Assembly (NCBI GenBank): GCA_044341215.1
Contig: JBIISC010000019.1
Span: 1-17,036, forward strand
Direction: 5' to 3'
DNA: 17,036 nucleotides
From: JAFMIT01 sp044341215
GTDB lineage: Bacteria; Actinomycetota; Actinomycetes; S36-B12; UBA5976
Below, in pieces: positions 1 to 6,440 of this stretch. The stretch's first letter is position 1. Every line of letters starts with the position of its first letter. The position numbers and the translations under genes are program-made. Under the pieces are notes generated by a model. That model did no database searches, had not been told where the DNA came from, and saw only the letters and a list, made by a program, of their open reading frames with translations.

Positions 1-628
1 CGCACCTCTTCGAGATAGAAGAGTATGCGTACTCAATCCCATACGCTTTAAGCGCATCAGAAATGGCTTGGGTGTATCCAATACCTTCTTCTGAAAGTGG
101 GCGGAGCTGATCTTCCGGCGGGTTACCCTCATGACGTTCAGCAAAATCCACCCGCTTTTCGGCATCTGAGTGGCGCAACAAAACAAATGGAACTGTATTT
201 CGGCTTAAACCAATAGCTTCTTTTACAACGTCAACATCTTGTTCATAGGTAAGTACAGCTGAAACTTTGGAAACACGAACCCAACGAAGTTCATCAACTT
301 CATCATTTGGTTCCCATCCGGTCGGCATGTCCCGCACTGCGTTTGCGATTTCCGGATCGACCACTTTGGCCAACCAATAGTGAACAATCTTTGGATAGCC
401 CAAAGATTCATAAGTAATAGGTTTAAGTGGCACACCAAGGATTACTTCAATGCCAGTTTCTTCTAAGGTTTCACGAAAAGCAGTTGCTGCCATGTATTCG
501 CCTTTTTCGCGTTTACCCTTTGGCAAAGACCAATCGTTGCGGTGTGAACGATGAACTATCAGAACTTCAGTTGTTTTGCCTTTTCCACGCAAAACAACTG
601 TGCCAGCTGCTCGAATAATTGTTTTCAC
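1..628 (-). CDS. mutT1: MutT1-like protein: Nudix hydrolase fused to histidine phosphatase (3' end cut by window edge)
   Basis: Translated from a GTG at 628, the 209 visible residues begin MKTIIRAAGTVVLRG. A full Nudix box lies at residues 38-60 (G38, E44, R52-E53, E56-E57, G59), where Mg-bound nucleoside polyphosphates are hydrolysed. From about residue 147 a histidine-phosphatase domain begins: FVLLRHSDAEKR holds R152 and the phospho-accepting H153, and a later YSSISKRC matches the next conserved block. Nudix plus histidine phosphatase is the MutT1 architecture, known in mycobacteria to clean up 8-oxo-GTP/dGTP and cleave diadenosine polyphosphates. The GTG overlaps the ppk stop by four bases (GTGA), so the two are translationally coupled; ppk next to mutT1 is also seen in Mycobacterium. 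The usual RHG/RHA is RHS here. The C-terminus lies outside the window. Function is inferred from architecture and context. Confidence 0.85.
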   Translation of the reverse strand, partial: MKTIIRAAGTVVLRGKGKTTEVLIVHRSHRNDWSLPKGKREKGEYMAATAFRETLEETGIEVILGVPLKPITYESLGYPKIVHYWLAKVVDPEIANAVRDMPTGWEPNDEVDELRWVRVSKVSAVLTYEQDVDVVKEAIGLSRNTVPFVLLRHSDAEKRVDFAERHEGNPPEDQLRPLSEEGIGYTQAISDALKAYGIEYAYSSISKRC

Positions 629-2718
629 GCAGATCTAGGACCTGGGTGTCGGCCAATTAGGTAAGTCTGGAAATCTAGAAGTAAATTTCCATTTTCATCG
701 TGTGAAATTTGTTCCCATGTTCCACTGCCATCTAGTTTCCAATGGCGGACATTGTCTGAGATTCCAATTTCTAAAATTTCAGCCAAGTAACGACGGTGGT
801 CAGCTTGGCGAATTTCAACCAAAGTTTCAACCCGACGATCTAGGTTTCGATGCATCATGTCTGCAGAGCCAATGAAATATTTTGTGTCTTGCCCAGCACC
901 GAAAACATATAAACGACTGTGTTCAAGGAATCGACCTAGGAGTGAGTGGACACGAATGTTTTCTGACAATCCTGGAACGCCTGGCTTCAAAGCACATATT
1001 CCGCGCACTAACAAATCTATTTGAACGCCAGCTTGAGATGCACGATATAAAGAATCTGTAATTAATTCGTCCACGATCGCATTGCATTTGAATTGAATGC
1101 GCGCTTCTTGGCCGTTTTGTTTTCTAGCTATTTGTTCTTCAATCAACGCAACTAAACCAACACGAACACCTGCTGGGGCAACTAATAACCGTTTGTATTC
1201 TGCTCCAACTGCATATCCGGACAACACATTGAACAAAGTTGCAACATCTGCCGTGATTTCAAGGTCAGTCGAAAGAATTCCAAGGTCTTCATACAGACGC
1301 GCAGTCTTTGGATGGTAGTTACCAGTTCCAATGTGAACATAGCGGCGCAAATCGTCACCTTCGTCGCGAACCACCATTGAAAGTTTGCAGTGAGTCTTCA
1401 AGCCAACCAAACCATGAACTACGTGCACGCCTGCTTCTTCGAGTTTGCGAGCCCATTCGATATTTGCTTCTTCATCAAACCGGGCTTTGATTTCAACTAA
1501 CGCCAATACTTGCTTGCCAGCTTCGGCAGCTGCAATCAAGGCCTTCACGATTGGTGAGTCACCGGAAGTTCGGTAAAGGGTTTGTTTGATGGCAAGTACT
1601 TGTGGATCTCTCGCCGCTTGCTCTAAGAACAACTGCACACTTGTTGAAAAAGCGTCATATGGGTGATGCAGCAAGATGTCTTGTTTGCTCATAGCTTCCA
1701 AAACGTTTGGCTCACTTGCTGATTCTGCAGCTGCAAGGTGAACGCTGGTTTTTGGCACGAAAGCTGGGTATTTAAACTCGTCACGTTTAATGTTTGCAAT
1801 AGTTTCCAGACCACGCAAATCGAGTGGCCATGGAAGCTGGAATACTTCTTCGGGTTCAACTTCCAACTCTTCAATTAAAAGTTCAAGGATGTCTTGCTCA
1901 ATCGAGTTTTCAACTTCTAATCGAACAGCAGGGCCAAAGCGGCGGCGAGTTAACTCCCGCTCTAATGCTGCAAGTAGGTTTTCGGCATCATCTTCTTCAA
2001 CTTCCAAATCCTCATTTCGCGTGACGCGGAAGAAGTGGTGTTTCATAATTTCCATACCTGGAAATAGTGAAGACAAATGCGCTGCAATAACATCTTCAAT
2101 CGGAACGAATAAATCTTCAGTTTTCGACGCCCGAATAAACCGATCCATTAGTGGTGGCACTTTGATTCGGGCAAAAAGGTCTTGACCGGTCATCGGGTTT
2201 TTGACCGAAATTGCAAGGTTTAATGACAGACCAGAAATATATGGAAATGGATGCGATGGATCAACAGCTAGTGGGGTGAGGATTGGAAACACTTTGTGAT
2301 GAAACCAATTTGCAAGCCGGGCTTGATTGTCAGTATCTACTTCATCCCAGCGGACTATTCGAATTCCATGTTTAGCAAGTTCTGGTAACAACTCGTCGTG
2401 AAGCAATGTGGTTTGAGCCAGTTGCAAATCTCTACTGCGAAGCAATACATCCCGATGGGTCTCGCGTGGGAGCTTTCCACTAACAGCACGAGTTGCAATT
2501 CCGGCAGCTATTCGGCGCTTGAGACCAGCAACTCGAACCATGAAGAATTCATCCAAATTGTTGGTGAAAATTGTTAGAAAACGAATTTTCTCCAAGAGCG
2601 GTGTATCTGGAGTTTTTGCAAGATCCAAGACTCTTTGATTAAACGAAATCCAGGAGAGCTCTCGATCGAGAAATCTGTCTTGAGGAAGTTGCGTATTCAC
2701 AGAATTACCCTGCCACAT
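625..2718 (-). CDS. ppk: Polyphosphate kinase 1
   Basis: PPK1 reversibly moves the terminal phosphate of ATP onto polyphosphate chains. The 697-residue length is normal for the family. The N-terminal domain opens with DRELSWISFNQRVL (19-32) and continues with FTNNLDEFFMVRVAGLKRR (51-69). Catalytic blocks follow: LVEIKARFDEEANI (407-420), KTHCKLSMVV with H443, YVHIGTGNYHPKTARLYEDLG (460-480), GRFLEHSR with H600, and FIGSADMMHRNLDRRVE (615-631). H443 and H600 are 157 residues apart, as are the two active-site histidines H435 and H592 of the E. coli enzyme. Start is uncertain: the ATG at 2718 has no Shine-Dalgarno, while a GTG at 2700 (VNTQLPQDRFLDREL) follows a CAGGG motif by about 8 nt and would trim six residues. 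It overlaps mutT1 by 4 nt. An unusual inverted-repeat block lies directly upstream. Confidence 0.97.
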   Translation of the reverse strand: MWQGNSVNTQLPQDRFLDRELSWISFNQRVLDLAKTPDTPLLEKIRFLTIFTNNLDEFFMVRVAGLKRRIAAGIATRAVSGKLPRETHRDVLLRSRDLQLAQTTLLHDELLPELAKHGIRIVRWDEVDTDNQARLANWFHHKVFPILTPLAVDPSHPFPYISGLSLNLAISVKNPMTGQDLFARIKVPPLMDRFIRASKTEDLFVPIEDVIAAHLSSLFPGMEIMKHHFFRVTRNEDLEVEEDDAENLLAALERELTRRRFGPAVRLEVENSIEQDILELLIEELEVEPEEVFQLPWPLDLRGLETIANIKRDEFKYPAFVPKTSVHLAAAESASEPNVLEAMSKQDILLHHPYDAFSTSVQLFLEQAARDPQVLAIKQTLYRTSGDSPIVKALIAAAEAGKQVLALVEIKARFDEEANIEWARKLEEAGVHVVHGLVGLKTHCKLSMVVRDEGDDLRRYVHIGTGNYHPKTARLYEDLGILSTDLEITADVATLFNVLSGYAVGAEYKRLLVAPAGVRVGLVALIEEQIARKQNGQEARIQFKCNAIVDELITDSLYRASQAGVQIDLLVRGICALKPGVPGLSENIRVHSLLGRFLEHSRLYVFGAGQDTKYFIGSADMMHRNLDRRVETLVEIRQADHRRYLAEILEIGISDNVRHWKLDGSGTWEQISHDENGNLLLDFQTYLIGRHPGPRSA

Positions 2719-2722
2719 AAAA

Positions 2723-2762
2723 GTTAATAATTTGAGTCGAAAATTCTCATTATTAACTCAAA
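2723..2762 (-). repeat. Two interlocking inverted repeats between tRNA-Asp and ppk
   Basis: GTTAATAAT (2723-2731) pairs perfectly with ATTATTAAC (2749-2757) across 17 nt. A second perfect pair, TTTGAGT (2731-2737) and ACTCAAA (2756-2762), shares bases with the first, so the two stems cannot both form in full. On the minus strand the first stem is followed by TTTTAT, giving a weak AT-rich terminator shape for the tRNA-Glu-Asp transcript that runs into the ATG of ppk. It may equally be an operator for ppk. Confidence 0.5.
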
Positions 2763-2773
2763 TCAAAGTCTTG

Positions 2774-2847
2774 CGACCCCGACGGGACTCGAACCCGCGA
2801 CCTTCGCCGTGACAGGGCGACGCGCTAACCAACTGCGCTACGGGGCC
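2774..2847 (-). tRNA. tRNA-Asp (GTC)
   Basis: Folds as a complete 74-nt cloverleaf on the minus strand. The acceptor is GGCCCCG/CGGGGTC with one G-U pair, the D-arm GCGC/GCGC, the anticodon stem TCGCC/GGCGA with loop CTGTCAC (anticodon GTC), and the T-arm GCGGG-TTCGAGT-CCCGT. The discriminator is G, as expected for tRNA-Asp. The 3' CCA is not encoded (CAA follows), so a CCA-adding enzyme is required. It lies 23 nt after tRNA-Glu and is probably co-transcribed with it. Confidence 0.97.
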
Positions 2848-2870
2848 TTGCGGCCTCTTAACTTGCCGAG

Positions 2871-2943
2871 TACCCCCAACGGGATTCGAACCCGTGCTAC
2901 CGCCGTGAAAGGGCGGCGTCCTAGGCCACTAGACGATGGGGGC
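2871..2943 (-). tRNA. tRNA-Glu (TTC)
   Basis: Complete 73-nt cloverleaf on the minus strand. The acceptor GCCCCCA pairs with TGGGGGT, ending in a terminal G-U and discriminator A. The anticodon stem CCGCC/GGCGG encloses loop CTTTCAC, so the anticodon is TTC, which reads GAA and GAG. The T-arm is CGGGT... with loop TTCGAATC. CCA is not encoded. A promoter-like TTGGTT-N17-TACTCT ends about 30 nt upstream. Confidence 0.97.
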
Positions 2944-2973
2944 CAGGTGCAAGTTGCTCTTACGAGCAGGCGA

Positions 2974-3002
2974 AGAGTACGGGAGAGTGAACATTGAACC
3001 AA
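2974..3002 (-). promoter_or_regulatory. Candidate promoter of the tRNA-Glu/tRNA-Asp unit
   Basis: On the minus strand a -35-like TTGGTT (3002-2997) and a -10-like TACTCT (2979-2974) are separated by exactly 17 nt. The -10 ends 30 nt before the mature 5' end of tRNA-Glu, leaving a leader of about 24 nt. It lies just downstream of the hairpin that ends the tRNA-Phe transcript, so the Glu-Asp pair has its own start. This rests on consensus and position only. Confidence 0.5.
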
Positions 3003-3031
3003 ACTCGGGGTTTTTACTCTTAAAACACTAA

Positions 3032-3061
3032 AGGTCGAAGAACATCTCTGCACTTCGACCT
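3032..3061 (-). terminator. Terminator-like hairpin after tRNA-Phe
   Basis: AGGTCGAAG (3032-3040) and CTTCGACCT (3053-3061) form a perfect 9-bp stem with a 12-nt loop. It begins only 5 nt past the 3' end of tRNA-Phe. On the minus strand the stem is followed by TTTAGTGTTTTAAG, a broken T-tract, so intrinsic termination of the tRNA-Phe transcript is the simplest reading. It could also act in 3' processing. Confidence 0.65.
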
Positions 3062-3066
3062 ATGTG

Positions 3067-3140
3067 TGGCCAGGGACAGGATCGAACTGTCGACCTTCCA
3101 CTTTTCAGGCGGACGCTCGTACCGACTGAGCTACCTGGCC
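3067..3140 (-). tRNA. tRNA-Phe (GAA)
   Basis: Complete 74-nt cloverleaf on the minus strand. The acceptor GGCCAGG/CCTGGCC is perfect, with discriminator A. The D-arm is GCTC/GAGC, the anticodon stem TCCGC/GTGGA (one G-U) with loop CTGAAAA (anticodon GAA), and the T-arm GACAG-TTCGATC-CTGTC. CCA is not encoded, as in the other two tRNAs here. A small 6-bp hairpin (CACAGA/TCTGTG, 3145-3162) lies immediately upstream, within the presumed leader. Confidence 0.97.
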
Positions 3141-3171
3141 ATTTCACAGACCTAAATCTGTGAGCGGGCGA

Positions 3172-3200
3172 ATACTAACCATGAACCTGCGGACTAATAA
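3172..3200 (-). promoter_or_regulatory. Possible tRNA-Phe promoter overlapping the end of the TPR gene
   Basis: On the minus strand TTATTA (3200-3195) and TAGTAT (3177-3172) are 17 nt apart. The -10-like element ends about 31 nt before the tRNA 5' end, nearly the same geometry as the tRNA-Glu promoter. The -35 matches consensus poorly (3 of 6) and overlaps the stop codon of the upstream gene, so this is tentative. Confidence 0.35.
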
Positions 3201-4774
3201 ATCCGGCTATTTATGGCTCGAGCGCGAGAAATCTCTGTGCCAGAAGCGAGTTGGAACTGCAAAGCGCTAGCCAATTGGGTGGCTTTATCCACCTGCCCTG
3301 CATCTAAGTAATAGGTGACGGCCAGAGTTAGATTTTCCGAAGCTTCACGCATTTCTTTGCGAACTAGTGACTGTAGTTCATGAAAGCGTGCAAGCTTGGC
3401 TGGATCATCTGCAAAGAATTTTCCATCAATTAATTCGACCAATGCTTTGGTTAGCAATTCACCTTCTGGAGACGTAAGTTCTGGGATTCCGCCAGCCACA
3501 ATGAACTCAGGTTTAAGACAAACGATCGCATTCACAATACTTTGATTTTCTAAAAATACCGCTTTACTTTCCAATTCAAATAGTGCCTCCATGTTTGGAT
3601 TTGCAAAGCTGAAAGGTTTGCCAGATTCACTCGCTAGTTGAACTTCTAATTCAAGTTGTAGTTTGACAAGTGAGAGCATCGATTGTGGATTGTTTATATC
3701 GTGCTCGCGATTGCATTCTTGTAGATTGATTTTCTTGGCAGATTTATCGCAGCCATCTAGTCGTAATTGGGCTAGCGGAATATTTCCCAGCCCTAAGGCA
3801 GCATGCGCAGCATCTGCCTCCACCACAACCGCCTCGGCAAAGTCACCAGCCATTTTCAACACTTCTGCGGCAGTTGTTAGTTTTTCATATGCAGACTCAT
3901 GTTGCCCAAGGCGATTCATTGCATGCCCAATGTTTGCAATCGCAATCGCAGCTTCTTTCGGGAATCGCTGTCCCAGTGCTCGCTCTTTTACCGAATCTGC
4001 AATCTCTATTGCCTGCTCAAAGTTACCTAGTTCGCGATGAATTTCAGAGAGTCGATTTCCGCGCTCACATGCAAGCGTATTGTCATTCATAAGTACGGCT
4101 AGCTCGTATGCAGCAAAAATCTCATCTAATGCAAGGTCTGGTCGATTCATCATTTGGTAACACGATGCAATTAGGTTACGGAAAGCGGCTGCATATTTGA
4201 TCTTGCATTCTTCAGCACATTTTTCTAGGCCTTTGCGAAAAAAGTCCAAAGCCATTTCTGGATGTCCAAGTGAAAGGTATGCAACTCCGACACCTTCATA
4301 CGCATTTGTGATTACCCAACCAGAATCAGTGTTCTCAGCTGCATGCATTGAAAGTAGAAAAAATTCAAGCGCCTTTTCACGATCGTAAAGATCATTATGA
4401 ATACATCCCAGAATGTGATTAGTCGTGGCATAAAACTCTTCGTTGCCAGAACCAGACGCAATTGAGGCGGCATTTTGGTAAAAAGTAATTGCTTGGTCAA
4501 TCTCACCAGCATTACGCAAGCAAGAACCAGCGTTTGAGTAGCACTTTGCAGCCTCATCGTCATGACCAAGTTGTTTCCACTCGGCTGCGGCCTGATCTGC
4601 CAGAAATGATGCCTTAACAAAGTCATTTCGCTCAGAAGCCAGCCCGCCCAAATGATTTAACGTATTAGCTTTAATCGAACCTTCTAGGTATGGAATAGCT
4701 GCCCAGCACACATCTTCAGTCGAAGATTCTGGATCGAATTGTTGGGCATCAAATTCATGAGCGTCAAAGTGCAT
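3194..4774 (-). CDS. TPR-repeat protein of unknown function
   Basis: This 526-residue protein has no signal peptide or membrane segment and so is probably cytosolic. Residues about 36-340 consist of tandem tetratricopeptide-like helical hairpins. Typical units are AAKCYSNAGSCLRNAGEIDQA (75-95), AYEGVGVAYLSLGHPEMALDF (158-178), RLSEIHRELGNFEQAIEIAD (241-260) and AIANIGHAMNRLGQHESAYEK (278-298). They end in the LG-x-x-x-x-A pattern of TPRs and imply protein-protein binding. Residues about 350-526 are helical but not obviously TPR, and I do not recognise a catalytic domain. The N-terminus is odd: three FD-containing steps (HFDAHEFDAQQFD) precede the repeats. AAAGG lies about 8 nt before the ATG. 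The gene is divergent from the nuclease at 4883 across a 108-bp gap holding a large inverted repeat. It could be a scaffold, a sensor or a regulator; I cannot assign a function. Confidence 0.85.
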   Translation of the reverse strand: MHFDAHEFDAQQFDPESSTEDVCWAAIPYLEGSIKANTLNHLGGLASERNDFVKASFLADQAAAEWKQLGHDDEAAKCYSNAGSCLRNAGEIDQAITFYQNAASIASGSGNEEFYATTNHILGCIHNDLYDREKALEFFLLSMHAAENTDSGWVITNAYEGVGVAYLSLGHPEMALDFFRKGLEKCAEECKIKYAAAFRNLIASCYQMMNRPDLALDEIFAAYELAVLMNDNTLACERGNRLSEIHRELGNFEQAIEIADSVKERALGQRFPKEAAIAIANIGHAMNRLGQHESAYEKLTTAAEVLKMAGDFAEAVVVEADAAHAALGLGNIPLAQLRLDGCDKSAKKINLQECNREHDINNPQSMLSLVKLQLELEVQLASESGKPFSFANPNMEALFELESKAVFLENQSIVNAIVCLKPEFIVAGGIPELTSPEGELLTKALVELIDGKFFADDPAKLARFHELQSLVRKEMREASENLTLAVTYYLDAGQVDKATQLASALQFQLASGTEISRARAINSRIY

Positions 4775-4811
4775 ATGAGGGGCCTTTCACAAGATGGGTG
4801 GCAAATAGTTA

Positions 4812-4867
4812 GCCCCGGCCCTGACACTTAAATTTGGTCTCGAATCGGGTTTAAGTCTGGTCGGGGC
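4812..4867. repeat. Large interrupted inverted repeat between the divergent TPR and nuclease genes
   Basis: GCCCCGGCC (4812-4820) faces GGTCGGGGC (4859-4867): eight Watson-Crick pairs plus one G-T. Inside these, ACTTAAA (4826-4832) pairs perfectly with TTTAAGT (4850-4856). The loop is 17 nt. The repeat is centred near 4839-4840, between a -10-like TACAGT (4870-4875) for the nuclease gene and a TAACTAT stretch (4805-4811, minus strand) for the TPR gene. This looks like a shared operator; it would also be a stable hairpin if transcribed. Confidence 0.7.
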
Positions 4868-4882
4868 ATTACAGTCCCGCAC

Positions 4883-5542
4883 ATGGCAAAGCGAACAAAA
4901 ATTAGTCCAAGCGACCTAACATTTACACTCTCAAATTGTCCAAGATGTCTCTGGCTTAAATACACAGAGAACCTCACGGCACCGATGACCATGCCACTAG
5001 TTGGCGACCTTGCAGACTTGCAAGAAAAATATTACGTCGGAAAACCTGCGTCAGTTATTTCACCGGATCTTCCAGAGGGAACCATTGCCCGTCATGGCGG
5101 TTGGGTTTCATCTAAGAAGCTGATGCATGAAGGTGAAGAAACCGAATACATCATTAGTGGCAAGTATGACCTCGTCATTGAATTTACTGATGGAACAATT
5201 GGAATTATTGATTGCAAATTCAGTGCAAAGGATTCAAACAAGTCTGAGTTCTACCGTCCGCAGCTGGAAGCATACGCACACGCGATGGAAAATCCTGCTG
5301 AAGGCGATGGCGAAAAAGTCAGCGTGCTTGGTTTGATGGTTTGGTCATTACCAACATCGTTGACCGGTTCCGAGCCTGGTGTGAACGTCAACACATCTTG
5401 GCAACCAGTTGACCGCGATCCAGCAAAGTTTGAAACTACATTGAAAAAACTCTTTGGTGTGATCAATGGGGCAAGACCAGCAACAGTGGACAACTGCAAC
5501 AACTGCACATACGTAAAACGTCGACATCAATTACAGCTCTAG
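4883..5542 (+). CDS. PD-(D/E)XK (RecB/Cas4-like) nuclease with four cysteines
   Basis: This 219-residue protein has the core of the PD-(D/E)XK nuclease fold. SGKYDLVIEF supplies D96, GIIDCKFS supplies D110 and K112 (the D-x-K motif), and RPQLEAYAHAME supplies Q127 and Y131 (the Q-x-x-x-Y motif of RecB/Cas4-type nucleases). Two CxxC pairs bracket the domain: C19/C22 in SNCPRCLWLKY and C205/C208 in DNCNNCTYVKRR. That split N- and C-terminal arrangement resembles the Fe-S cluster of Cas4 and AddB, though Cas4 has one N-terminal and three C-terminal cysteines. Metal-dependent DNA cleavage is inferred. There are no CRISPR repeats or cas genes in the window. The ATG has no Shine-Dalgarno; TACAGT ends 7 nt before it, so the transcript may be leaderless. 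The CPBP protease gene follows on the same strand after 55 nt. Confidence 0.8.
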   Translation: MAKRTKISPSDLTFTLSNCPRCLWLKYTENLTAPMTMPLVGDLADLQEKYYVGKPASVISPDLPEGTIARHGGWVSSKKLMHEGEETEYIISGKYDLVIEFTDGTIGIIDCKFSAKDSNKSEFYRPQLEAYAHAMENPAEGDGEKVSVLGLMVWSLPTSLTGSEPGVNVNTSWQPVDRDPAKFETTLKKLFGVINGARPATVDNCNNCTYVKRRHQLQL

Positions 5543-5597
5543 TTCGGCTCATGTAAGAGCTAGCAGAGTATCAAATGTGTCCAGGAGAAATAGCACG

Positions 5598-6440
5598 ATG
5601 ATTGATTACTTAAAACCCACAGGTGGGCGAACTGAGAATGCAGCCATGTGGTTTGTGGGCTATGCCATCATGTTTTTTGCCTGGACAATTGGAGCAGGAA
5701 TATTCGCTTTAGTGCCAAGTATCGCTTGGGGAGACCAACTTGAGCCATGGCAATCATTCTTCGCATCTTTCTTTCAGTTTGTTCCGATTTTGGGTTCTGT
5801 AATTGGAGCTGCATACCTATTGGGCCGAAAGCCAATTACTTTAATCACCAGTCGCGGTTCTTTTTCAACAAAGAATTTATTGTTTGGGATATTGAGCTGG
5901 AGTTCCATCTTGCTAGTGGGATCGCTAATTAGTTGGGCTGCAGATCCTGCATCACTCAAATTCACTTTTAATCTCGGCACCTTTGCACCAGCCCTATTAG
6001 TGCTAATCCTTTTGCTACCTATTCAAGTTTGCGCTGAGGAACTTTTCTTCCGCGGATTTATTCCTCAGAGTTTGAGTCGCGGCATTATGCCTGCTGGATT
6101 TGTTGTGTTGATTTCAACTTTGCTATTTGCAGCACCGCATTTATTGAATCCTGAAGCACAAGCTGAGCCGGTGTGGTCCTTGATTGCTTATAGTTCAATG
6201 GGTTTTGGTTGGCTAATGGCCGCAAAATGGCTTGGTGGGCTTGAAGTGGCTATTGGAGCTCATCTTGCCAATAACTTTTTCGGACTTGCAATAGTTGGTT
6301 ATGAAAATTCAGTAGTTGCGCCATCATCAATTTGGGTTGGGCCGGAAGCAAAAATGCAATTCAGTGCAATCGCACTTTGGGCGACTGTTGGAATTTGGCT
6401 ATTGATAGTTAAAAAGTTGAAAGTTTCAAAAACTAACTAG
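5598..6440 (+). CDS. CPBP-family intramembrane metalloprotease (CAAX protease/Abi-like)
   Basis: This 280-residue polytopic membrane protein has hydrophobic stretches near residues 17-40, 58-76, 95-113, 130-144, 165-178, 195-212 and 258-271. The three CPBP signatures are in order: EELFFR (E147, E148, R152), FAAPH (H181) and HLANN (H222, N226). These residues form the active site of type II CAAX prenyl-proteases and bacterial relatives, whose substrates include bacteriocin-type peptides, signalling proteins and membrane regulators. No substrate can be named here. An in-frame GTG at 5577 would add seven residues, but the ATG at 5598 has AGGAG ten nt upstream, and the GTG itself lies beside that ribosome site, so I take the ATG. 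The TAG stop overlaps the TAG stop of the convergent gene on CTAG (6437-6440). Confidence 0.9.
   Translation: MIDYLKPTGGRTENAAMWFVGYAIMFFAWTIGAGIFALVPSIAWGDQLEPWQSFFASFFQFVPILGSVIGAAYLLGRKPITLITSRGSFSTKNLLFGILSWSSILLVGSLISWAADPASLKFTFNLGTFAPALLVLILLLPIQVCAEELFFRGFIPQSLSRGIMPAGFVVLISTLLFAAPHLLNPEAQAEPVWSLIAYSSMGFGWLMAAKWLGGLEVAIGAHLANNFFGLAIVGYENSVVAPSSIWVGPEAKMQFSAIALWATVGIWLLIVKKLKVSKTN

Noticed and set aside
2774..3140. Integrated element or att site at the tRNA cluster
   Set aside because: No integrase and no repeated tRNA 3' end was noticed; similarities among the tRNAs reflect only their shared T-arm.
3145..3162. Hairpin upstream of tRNA-Phe as a terminator for the TPR gene
   Set aside because: Six-base-pair stem followed by AAAT, not a T-run, on the minus strand; more likely part of the tRNA leader.
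4883..5542. CRISPR-associated Cas4
   Set aside because: No repeat-spacer array and no other cas gene is visible on either strand, and the cysteine pattern is 2+2 instead of the Cas4 1+3.
5535..5561. Terminator after the nuclease gene (AGCTCT/AGAGCT)
   Set aside because: Only a 6-bp stem with a 15-nt loop and no T-run; it includes the stop codon and is probably chance.
5577..5597. GTG start for the CPBP protease
   Set aside because: AGGAG (5583-5587) is well spaced for the ATG at 5598 and would fall inside the coding sequence if the GTG were used.
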